Shown here one piece after another: positions 8,362 through 15,202 of a stretch of 64,000 nucleotides of DNA (position 1 is its first letter; every line of letters begins with the position of its first letter). The DNA comes from Acerihabitans sp015654925 (GTDB lineage Bacteria; Pseudomonadota; Gammaproteobacteria; Enterobacterales; Enterobacteriaceae), in assembly GCF_047324175.1 (NCBI RefSeq), contig NZ_CP178732.1:5084001-5148000 (forward strand). The letters run 5' to 3'. The translations under genes and the position numbers were made by a program. The notes beneath the pieces are model-generated. The model had not been told where the DNA came from. It did no database searches and worked only from the letters and a program-made list of their open reading frames with translations.

Positions 8362-9006
8362 TTACAAGGCAACCGCTTCAGGTTGTTTGATCCCTTCCGC
8401 CATAAAAGAAAGAATGAGATACATGGAGATGGCGCCGGGATCGGGATGGCCTATGGAACGCTCGCCCAGGGATTTCGCGCGGCCGAAGACCGCCACCATT
8501 TGTTTAGTCTCATCGGCGCCGCGGCTGGCCGCCTGCGCGATCTTCGGCAGCGCGTCGCCCAGCGGTTCGGATTCCAGCGGCTGCGAAGCCTCGACCGCCG
8601 CCGCCAGCGCATCCACCATGGTTTTATCCCCGGGTTTGGCCCCGCCGCGTTTGCGCACGGCTTCCAGCCCATTCACCAGAAAACGGGTCAGCACCGGCGT
8701 GGTCAACTCGGTTTCGCCGGCGACGCTTTTACCGCCGGCGCGGAACATGGTGCCGAAAATGGCCCCCGAAGCGCCGCCCATGCTGGACATCAGTTCGGTG
8801 CCCACGCGGGTCAATAACACGCCGATATCATCGGCCTCTTCCGGCGCCTGGGTTAACAGCGCATGCACGGCGGTAAAGCCGCGCTGCATGCCGATACCGT
8901 GGTCGCCATCGCCCACCGCCATATCCAGGCGGGTCAATTCCGGTTCGCTGGCAATCATTTTATCGGCGACGAAGCACAGCAAGCGGGACGTTTCGGTGGT
9001 ATTCAT
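8362..9006 (-). CDS. DhaL-type kinase subunit (nucleotide-binding)
   Basis: Nucleotide-binding half of a dihydroxyacetone-kinase-type enzyme, 214 residues (E. coli DhaL is 210). The magnesium-coordinating aspartates are in LDMAVGDGDHGIGM near the N terminus, followed by the glycine-rich SSMGGASGAIFGTMF and the C-terminal GHPDPGA loop. It starts two bases after the dhaK stop, so subunits are probably made in equal amounts. No DhaM phosphotransferase gene is present in the window, so this pair probably uses ATP directly, as sugar-specific DhaK/DhaL kinases do. I infer an L- or D-erythrulose kinase rather than a dihydroxyacetone kinase because of the tetrose-type isomerases beside it. Confidence 0.88.
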   Translation of the reverse strand: MNTTETSRLLCFVADKMIASEPELTRLDMAVGDGDHGIGMQRGFTAVHALLTQAPEEADDIGVLLTRVGTELMSSMGGASGAIFGTMFRAGGKSVAGETELTTPVLTRFLVNGLEAVRKRGGAKPGDKTMVDALAAAVEASQPLESEPLGDALPKIAQAASRGADETKQMVAVFGRAKSLGERSIGHPDPGAISMYLILSFMAEGIKQPEAVAL

Positions 9007-9008
9007 GA

Positions 9009-10010
9009 TTATTTCCTCCAGGCAAAACTATGGCAAGGCGCGTCATACAGCGGTTTGAGTTCGTCATCCAGCTTGAAGAAGGTGATTGAATAGCCGGACA
9101 TTTCTTGCGAGGTGCAATAGCTGCCCACCAGGGTGTCGTGGATACGAATGCCGCGCTCGCCCAGCAGCAGGTGGACTTTCCGGTTGGCAATCAGCAGTTC
9201 GGTATAGGTCGACGCCCCCAGGTTATTCACCACCAGGCAAACTTCATCGCCGGCCTCCAGGCCCAGGTCATCGCACAGGCGATCCACCAATTCGGTGACC
9301 AGTTGGTCGGCGGGAATCATTTTCTGGCGGCGCACGCCGGTTTCGCCGTGGATACCCATGCCCAGTTCAAATTCATCTTCCGGGATCTCGAAATTAAACG
9401 CCCCGGTCTGCGGCAATGAGCAAGCGGACAGCGCCACGCCGATGGTGCGGGTATGCTGGTTGGCTTTTTCCGCCAGCCGGTACACTTCATCCAGGTCCTG
9501 GCTGTGGCGTGCGGCCGCGCCGGCAATTTTCAGCACCATCATATCCCCCGCCACCCCGCGCCGGTCGTGCAGGCGATCGCGGGGAGCCGAGGCCACATCA
9601 TCATTGACCCGCACGGTGCGCGTAGGGATGCCCTCTTCCTCCAGCAGCTCGGCGGCAATATCGAAATTCATATTATCGCCCGCGTAGTTGCCGTAAATAA
9701 ACAACGCGCCCTGGCCGCGATTGGCGTGTTTTACCGCCGCCATAATCACATTCGGCGCCGGCGAGGCGAAAATATCCCCCAGCGCGGCGGCATCGGCCAG
9801 TCCGTCGCCCACATACCCGGAAAACATCGGTTCATGCCCGCTGCCGCCGCCGGTCAGTACCAGCACCTGGCCATCGCGCAGCCCCCGGCGCGCCACGGCG
9901 CTGATCCCTTCGATTTTCCGCAAATCGCCGCCGCAGGCGGCAATCATGCCGTCCAATTGTTCACGGCAAACATCGATGGGGTTATTTAGTAATTTTTTTG
10001 GTTTTCTCAT
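9009..10010 (-). CDS. DhaK-type kinase subunit (substrate-binding)
   Basis: Substrate-binding half of the same kinase, 333 residues. DhaK proteins hold the ketose through a covalent hemiaminal to histidine; that residue is H221 in ELGMGIHGETGVRR. Other family marks are VLTGGGSGHEPMFSGYVGDG (about residues 51-70), FIYGNYAGDNMNFDIA and VVNNLGAST. The ATG at 10010 has GGAG six bases before it; an upstream in-frame start adds four residues. Located between rpiB and dhaL in a leftward operon. In Mycobacterium, DhaK-like LerK/DerK phosphorylate erythrulose ahead of LerI and an RpiB-like isomerase, the same enzyme set seen here. Substrate is inference. Confidence 0.9.
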   Translation of the reverse strand: MRKPKKLLNNPIDVCREQLDGMIAACGGDLRKIEGISAVARRGLRDGQVLVLTGGGSGHEPMFSGYVGDGLADAAALGDIFASPAPNVIMAAVKHANRGQGALFIYGNYAGDNMNFDIAAELLEEEGIPTRTVRVNDDVASAPRDRLHDRRGVAGDMMVLKIAGAAARHSQDLDEVYRLAEKANQHTRTIGVALSACSLPQTGAFNFEIPEDEFELGMGIHGETGVRRQKMIPADQLVTELVDRLCDDLGLEAGDEVCLVVNNLGASTYTELLIANRKVHLLLGERGIRIHDTLVGSYCTSQEMSGYSITFFKLDDELKPLYDAPCHSFAWRK

Positions 10011-10144
10011 TACCTGCTCCATTGTGATCCATGGATATGCGTGTCGCGTTTATCATTCAAGACATTAACAAATTTGTATGATTAAAAGCGCGACAGCGTT
10101 AAAAATTAGCCTAATTGCGGTTATGCCTGCGGTTAACGGTTTAA

Positions 10145-10603
10145 TTACCGGCTACCGGCGTCATCAAGAAATTTATTTTCGTAATAACTGATGCGATCGA
10201 CTTTAGGCCCCGAACCGCCGGCTTCGAATTCCGATTCCAGCCAGGATGCAACGATACTTTTTGCCAGCTCGGCGCCAATGACCCGGGCACCCAGGGTAAT
10301 AATCTGCGCATTGTTACTTTTGCGCGCCCGCTCGGCGGAATAATTATCGTGGCAAAGCGCGGCGCGGATACCCGGCACTTTATTTGCGGAAATACACATG
10401 CCGATACCGGTGCCGCATAATAAAATGCCGCGCTCATGCTCGCCGTTGACAATTTGCTCCGCCAGATGAACCGCAATATCGGGATATAACTCGCCCGTAT
10501 CGCTATAGTCCTTCACCGCTAACCCTTTTTTACGCAGAAAGTCGACCAAAATATCTTTTAATGCCGTAGCAGCATCATCACAACCGATAGCTATAGGTAA
10601 CAT
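10145..10603 (-). CDS. RpiB-family isomerase, probably tetrose type (DerI/EryI)
   Basis: RpiB (LacAB-type) sugar-phosphate isomerase of 152 residues. The catalytic cysteine C63 lies in LLCGTGIGMCISANK, and the basic segment HDNYSAERARKSNNAQII follows. Two histidines of E. coli RpiB are missing: the GCDH motif is GCDD here (D10), and RQHND is RKSNN. The SNNAQII variant is what I associate with four-carbon RpiB paralogues that convert D-erythrulose-4-phosphate to D-erythrose-4-phosphate. It heads the leftward operon rpiB-dhaK-dhaL-TIM barrel and is divergent from the SorC regulator. ATG at 10603 follows a GGAG site. The product would enter the pentose phosphate pathway through the transaldolase and transketolase encoded just downstream of the regulator. 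Confidence 0.85.
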   Translation of the reverse strand: MLPIAIGCDDAATALKDILVDFLRKKGLAVKDYSDTGELYPDIAVHLAEQIVNGEHERGILLCGTGIGMCISANKVPGIRAALCHDNYSAERARKSNNAQIITLGARVIGAELAKSIVASWLESEFEAGGSGPKVDRISYYENKFLDDAGSR

Positions 10604-10968
10604 GGTTTCTCCGTAAGGCTGAACCGCTATGGCACATCACAGCCTGGTTTTATGAACACGCATTGATACGCAACACATCGATGCCGATCCAAACAAAAGA
10701 ACATCGATGTTACTTTTGTTCACTTATATAAATAATTAACCCCGGAGAAAAATTGAAGCCGGTCACAAAAACTCGCTATTTGGATTAAAAACAAGAATAT
10801 TTGATAAGTGAATCGTGTCAGCCATGTTGATTATTTCTTTCAGTTAGTGTTCATATGCTCATTAACGTTATCGGCGCCCGACAAATGCTCTCTCTTTCTC
10901 TAAATGCCAGCGCGCCGAAACGGAGTCGCTATGAATAGCGAACCCACGTACCCCAAAGAGGTCCCGTT
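10604..10968. promoter_or_regulatory. Divergent control region with CATCGATG palindromes
   Basis: The region separates the rpiB-type gene from the SorC regulator. The 12-base palindrome AACATCGATGTT at 10700-10711 is flanked by ACAAAAG on the left and CTTTTGT on the right. A second CATCGATG core is at 10676-10683, 26 bases away. These are candidate operators for the regulator at 10969. A further palindrome TCGCTATGAATAGCGA (10926-10941) lies just before the regulator and contains the ATG of a short out-of-frame reading frame with a CGGAG site. Confidence 0.55.
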
Positions 10969-11931
10969 ATGGAAAGGCAATTGGTTCCTACCGATAATGA
11001 GTTACTTACAGAAATTGCGGTCGCCTACTACCAGGAAGGCATTACCCAGGAAGAAATAGCCAAAAAATTCGGCATCTCGCGCATTAAGGTCGGCCGTTTG
11101 TTAAAACGCGCCAAAGAAGAAGGCATTGTTGAAATCACCGTGCGTTATCATCCGGTGTTCAGTACCCGCATAGAACAGCAGTTAATGGAGCAATTCGGCG
11201 TCAAGCGGGCGCTGATTGCCCTGGATTATAACGACGACGACGAGCAGCGCAGGCAAATCGCCACGCTGGTGTGCAATTATCTCACCACGGTTTTAAAAGA
11301 TAATATGGTGTTGGCGGTGGGACAAGGCCGCAACGTGGCGGCGGTGGCCGATCATGTGGGCATCGTGTCGGAAAAACAGTGCAAATTTATCTGCGGCATC
11401 GGCGGCACCCACCGTCCCGGCGACGCCATTAACGCCGACCATATCAGCCGCCGCCTGGCCAAGAAATTCGGCGGCAGCAGCGAAACGCTGTATGCGCCGG
11501 CCTATGTGGAAGACCGGGCGCTGAAAAAAGCCTTTATGCAAAACGGCACCATCAAAGAAACGCTGGATCGCGCCCGCAAAGCGGATATCGCCCTGGTGGG
11601 CATCGGCGATATGAATGAAAACAGCTATATGGTGAAACTGGGCTGGTTCACGCCGCAGGAAATTGCCGACGCCAGTCTGCACCAGGGCGTTATCGGCGAT
11701 ATCGCCGGCTATGACTTCTTCAACGCCCACGGGCAGCACGTGGATACGGTAATGAACGATCGGGTGATTGGCTTAAGCATCGACGAACTGCGGCAAATCC
11801 CCTGCGTAATCGCCATCGCGGCCGAAAAAACCAAAGCCATGGCTATTCTGGGTGCGCTACGCACCGGCGCCATCGATATTATCTGCACCAGCGCGCTTAA
11901 TGCCCGCACCATTCTCAATATGGTTAAATAA
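10969..11931 (+). CDS. SorC-family transcriptional regulator of the tetrulose cluster
   Basis: Regulator of 320 residues with an N-terminal helix-turn-helix (EEIAKKFGISRIKVGRLLKRAKEEG, about residues 28-52) and a C-terminal phosphosugar-binding domain (LAVGQGRNVAAVADHV, ICGIGGTHRPGD, ADIALVGIGDMN, GVIGDIAGYDFF). It belongs to the same broad family as LsrR at 78-1043 and DalR at 55548-56504 but is not a close copy of either. It is divergent from the kinase/isomerase operon and followed by the transaldolase-transketolase pair, so it probably controls both. SorC proteins typically bind a phosphorylated pathway intermediate as inducer; a tetrulose phosphate is the natural guess. Confidence 0.88.
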   Translation: MERQLVPTDNELLTEIAVAYYQEGITQEEIAKKFGISRIKVGRLLKRAKEEGIVEITVRYHPVFSTRIEQQLMEQFGVKRALIALDYNDDDEQRRQIATLVCNYLTTVLKDNMVLAVGQGRNVAAVADHVGIVSEKQCKFICGIGGTHRPGDAINADHISRRLAKKFGGSSETLYAPAYVEDRALKKAFMQNGTIKETLDRARKADIALVGIGDMNENSYMVKLGWFTPQEIADASLHQGVIGDIAGYDFFNAHGQHVDTVMNDRVIGLSIDELRQIPCVIAIAAEKTKAMAILGALRTGAIDIICTSALNARTILNMVK

Positions 11932-12138
11932 CCCGCCGCTTCACATGCGCCGCCCGGCCATCGCTGCCGCGGCGGCAGTACCGCCAGGATCGACGCCCGC
12001 GCAAAAAAACCAAAACGAGATCTATCTCAAGTTTATTTTTTTCTTTTCATGTAGCATCATTACAAATGTTCAATTACATAACATTTGTATTACCCACACC
12101 TTTTTCCTTATCAAGTTCCTTGTAAAGAGAGACGCGAG

Positions 12139-13089
12139 ATGAACCAACTTGATGCGTTAAAACAGTTTACCGTCGTCGTTGCCGACAGCGGGGATATTGA
12201 ATCCATTACCCGCTTTTCCCCGCAGGACGCCACTACCAATCCTTCGTTGATTCTTAAAGCCGCCAAGCTGCCGCAATACGCCCCCCTGTTCAGCGAGGCG
12301 CTGGGCTATGCGCGCCTACAGGGCGGCAGCCGGGAAACGCAGTTGATCAACGCCTGCGACAAGCTGGCGGTGAATATCGGCGTGGAGATCCTGAAAAGCG
12401 TGCCGGGACGGGTTTCCACCGAAGTGGACGCCCGCCTGTCGTTCGATCGCGGCATGTGCGTGGCCAAGGCGCGCAAGCTGGTGAATCTTTACCACCAGGC
12501 CGGGATCGACAAGTCGCGCATCCTGATCAAGCTCGCCTCCACCTGGGAAGGTATACGCGCGGCGCAGGAACTGGAAAACGAGGGTATCAACTGCAACCTT
12601 ACCCTGCTGTTCTCCTTTGCCCAGGCCCGTGCCTGCGCCGAAGCGGGGGTGTACCTGATATCCCCGTTCGTCGGCCGTATCTATGACTGGTACCAGCAGC
12701 GCCAGCCGCAGGAACCCTATGTGGCCGAGCAGGACCCCGGGGTAAAATCGGTGCGCGGCATCTACGACTACTACAAGCTGCATCGCTATCACACCGCGAT
12801 CATGGGCGCCAGTTTCCGACGCATCGAGCAGATCCTGGCGTTGGCCGGCTGCGATCGCCTGACCATCTCGCCTAATTTGCTCAATGAATTGCAAGCCGGC
12901 GACCAACCGGTAGACCGCCGGCTGTCGCCCCCGGTCCAGGCGCGCAACCAGCCGACCCCGCTGACGGAAGCCGAGTTCCGCTGGCAGCATAACCAGGACC
13001 CGATGGCGGTGGATAAATTGGCCGAAGGCATCCGGCAGTTCGCGGTGGATCAGCAAGGATTGGAAGATCTGCTGGCGGCGAAGCTGTAA
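12139..13089 (+). CDS. Transaldolase
   Basis: Transaldolase of the TalA/TalB class, 316 residues. The Schiff-base lysine is K131 in ILIKLASTWEGI; other marks are DATTNPSL (DQDTTNPS-like start of the barrel), VPGRVSTEVDARLSFD and LISPFVGRIYDWY. ATG at 12139 follows GAGACGCGAG. An upstream in-frame start adds 18 residues with no homology. The enzyme transfers a dihydroxyacetone unit between sedoheptulose-7-phosphate and glyceraldehyde-3-phosphate, producing or consuming erythrose-4-phosphate. It is paired with transketolase as in the E. coli talA-tktB operon. Its place in this cluster makes it the exit route for erythrose-4-phosphate. I cannot tell whether it is the only transaldolase in the genome. 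Confidence 0.93.
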   Translation: MNQLDALKQFTVVVADSGDIESITRFSPQDATTNPSLILKAAKLPQYAPLFSEALGYARLQGGSRETQLINACDKLAVNIGVEILKSVPGRVSTEVDARLSFDRGMCVAKARKLVNLYHQAGIDKSRILIKLASTWEGIRAAQELENEGINCNLTLLFSFAQARACAEAGVYLISPFVGRIYDWYQQRQPQEPYVAEQDPGVKSVRGIYDYYKLHRYHTAIMGASFRRIEQILALAGCDRLTISPNLLNELQAGDQPVDRRLSPPVQARNQPTPLTEAEFRWQHNQDPMAVDKLAEGIRQFAVDQQGLEDLLAAKL

Positions 13090-13143
13090 GCGGATCGGTT
13101 AACTTTTATTCAATTTCATTATAGCTTCACCATAGGAGCAGCT

Positions 13144-15138
13144 ATGACCTCCCGAAAAGTGCTGGCGAACGCCATCCGCGCCTTAAGCATGGACGCAGTG
13201 CAAAAAGCCAAATCCGGCCATCCCGGCGCCCCCATGGGCATGGCGGATATCGCCGAAGTGCTGTGGCGCGATTACCTTAACCATAATCCGGCCAACCCGA
13301 AATGGGCCGACCGCGACCGCTTTGTCCTGTCCAACGGCCACGGCTCGATGCTGCTTTACAGCCTGCTGCATCTCACCGGCTATAACCTGCCGATGGCCGA
13401 GCTGAAAAACTTCCGCCAGCTGCATTCCAAAACCCCGGGCCATCCGGAGTACGGCTATACCGACGGCGTGGAAACCACCACCGGCCCGCTGGGCCAGGGC
13501 ATCGCCAACGCGGTGGGCATGGCTATCGCCGAGCGCACCCTGGCGGCGCAGTTCAACCGTCCCGGCCATGAGATTGTCGACCACCATACCTATGTGTTTA
13601 TGGGCGACGGCTGCATGATGGAAGGCATCTCCCACGAAGTCTGCTCCCTGGCCGGCACCATGAAGCTGGGCAAGCTGACGGCGTTTTACGATGATAACGG
13701 CATCTCCATCGACGGCCACGTGGAAGGCTGGTTCAGCGACGACACCGCCGGGCGCTTTGAAGCCTACGGCTGGCACGTGGTGCGCCACGTGGACGGCCAC
13801 GACAGCGCCGCTATCCAGGCGGCCATCGAAGAGGCGCGCCGGGTGACCGACCGGCCGTCGCTGCTGATGTGTAAAACGATTATCGGTTTTGGCTCGCCGC
13901 ATAAAGCCGGCTCCCACGAGGCGCACGGCGCGCCGCTGGGCGAGGCGGAAGTGGCCGCCACCCGCCTACAGCTGGGCTGGAACGAACCGCCGTTCGTCAT
14001 CCCGCAGGACGTGTATGACGCCTGGGACGCCAAACGGGCCGGGGCCGAGCGCGAAGCGGCCTGGAGCCGGAAATTCGCGGCCTATGAAACCGCGTTCCCG
14101 GACCTGGCGGCGGAATTTACCCGCCGCACCGCCGGCCGGCTGCCGGCGGACTGGCGGCGGCAAAGCCAGGCCTATATCGACCAGTTGCAGGCCAACCCGG
14201 CGAATATCGCCAGCCGCAAGGCGTCGCAAAACGCGCTGGACGCCTTCGGCCCGTCCCTGCCGGAGCTGCTGGGGGGCTCCGCCGACCTGGCGCCGAGCAA
14301 CCTGACGCAGTGGGCCGGCTCGGTGTCGCTGGGGGATAATCCGGCGGGCAACTATATCCATTACGGGGTGCGCGAGTTCGGCATGACCGCCATCGCCAAC
14401 GGCATTGCGGTGCACGGGGGCTTCGTGCCCTATACCGCCACGTTCCTGATGTTCGTGGAGTACGCGCGCAACGCGGCGCGCATGGCGGCGCTGATGAAAA
14501 TCCGCTCCATCTATGTGTATACCCACGACTCCATCGGCCTGGGGGAAGACGGTCCGACGCACCAGCCGGTGGAGCAACTGGCCAGCCTGCGGCTGACGCC
14601 GAACATGCGCACCTGGCGCCCGTGCGACCAGGTGGAATCGGCGGTGGCCTGGCAGCAGGCGATAGAGCACGCTACCGGGCCGAGCACGCTGGTATTCTCG
14701 CGCCAGAACCTGGCGCAGCAGGAGCGCACGCCGCAGCAATTGGCGGACGTGGCCCGCGGGGGGTATGTGCTCAAGGACTGCGACGGCCGGCCGGAGCTGC
14801 TGATTATCGCCACCGGCTCGGAAGTGGCGCTGGCGGTGGCGGCCTGGCAGCAGCTGAGCGGCGAAGGCCGGCGGGTGCGGGTGGTGTCGCTGCCGTCGCC
14901 GGAGGTGTTCGATTTGCAGGACGCGGCCTACCGCGAGGGGGTATTGCCCAGGGCGGTAAGCGCGCGGCTGGCGGTGGAAGCGGGCATCGCCGACTACTGG
15001 TATAAATATGTGGGCCTTGACGGCGCCGTCGTCGGCATGACCCGCTTCGGCGAATCGGCCCCGGCGGAGCAGCTGTTTGAACTGTTTGGCTTTACCGTGG
15101 GCAACGTGCTGGACAAGGCGCGCAGCTTGCTGGGATAA
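13144..15138 (+). CDS. Transketolase
   Basis: Thiamine-diphosphate transketolase of 664 residues, full length. Visible marks: KSGHPGAPMGMADIAE at the N terminus, SNGHGSMLLYSLLH, the TPP-magnesium motif GDGCMMEGISHE, the PYR-domain REFGMTAIANGIAVHGG with the catalytic glutamate, and HDSIGLGEDGPTHQPVEQL. ATG at 13144 has AGGAG just upstream. It lies 54 bases after the transaldolase on the same strand. Transketolase moves two-carbon units between ketose and aldose phosphates, connecting erythrose-4-phosphate and xylulose-5-phosphate with glycolysis. It therefore serves both the tetrulose cluster and the arabinitol operon in this window. TktB-like pairing suggests an accessory copy rather than the housekeeping tktA. 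Confidence 0.95.
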   Translation: MTSRKVLANAIRALSMDAVQKAKSGHPGAPMGMADIAEVLWRDYLNHNPANPKWADRDRFVLSNGHGSMLLYSLLHLTGYNLPMAELKNFRQLHSKTPGHPEYGYTDGVETTTGPLGQGIANAVGMAIAERTLAAQFNRPGHEIVDHHTYVFMGDGCMMEGISHEVCSLAGTMKLGKLTAFYDDNGISIDGHVEGWFSDDTAGRFEAYGWHVVRHVDGHDSAAIQAAIEEARRVTDRPSLLMCKTIIGFGSPHKAGSHEAHGAPLGEAEVAATRLQLGWNEPPFVIPQDVYDAWDAKRAGAEREAAWSRKFAAYETAFPDLAAEFTRRTAGRLPADWRRQSQAYIDQLQANPANIASRKASQNALDAFGPSLPELLGGSADLAPSNLTQWAGSVSLGDNPAGNYIHYGVREFGMTAIANGIAVHGGFVPYTATFLMFVEYARNAARMAALMKIRSIYVYTHDSIGLGEDGPTHQPVEQLASLRLTPNMRTWRPCDQVESAVAWQQAIEHATGPSTLVFSRQNLAQQERTPQQLADVARGGYVLKDCDGRPELLIIATGSEVALAVAAWQQLSGEGRRVRVVSLPSPEVFDLQDAAYREGVLPRAVSARLAVEAGIADYWYKYVGLDGAVVGMTRFGESAPAEQLFELFGFTVGNVLDKARSLLG

Positions 15139-15145
15139 ATAAAGC

Positions 15146-15172
15146 CGCCAGCCCGGCGACGCCGGGCTGGCG
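15146..15172. terminator. Bidirectional hairpin after transketolase
   Basis: A 12-base-pair perfect stem (CGCCAGCCCGGC with its complement) around the loop GAC. It lies between the convergent transketolase and nitrilase genes. AT-rich flanks are short on both sides. Confidence 0.65.
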
Positions 15173-15202
15173 CGAAATCTTGCGCCGGGCAAAGCCAGCC
15201 AT

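Noticed and set aside
8362..10010. PTS-dependent dihydroxyacetone kinase (DhaKLM)
   Set aside because: No DhaM gene and no DhaR-type activator nearby; the neighbouring enzymes point to a tetrulose kinase, though dihydroxyacetone cannot be excluded.
13966..15192. Long open frame of about 400 codons on the minus strand across the transketolase gene
   Set aside because: It is antisense to a clear transketolase, has a composition rich in Arg, His and Gln typical of shadow frames in GC-rich genes, and no family character.
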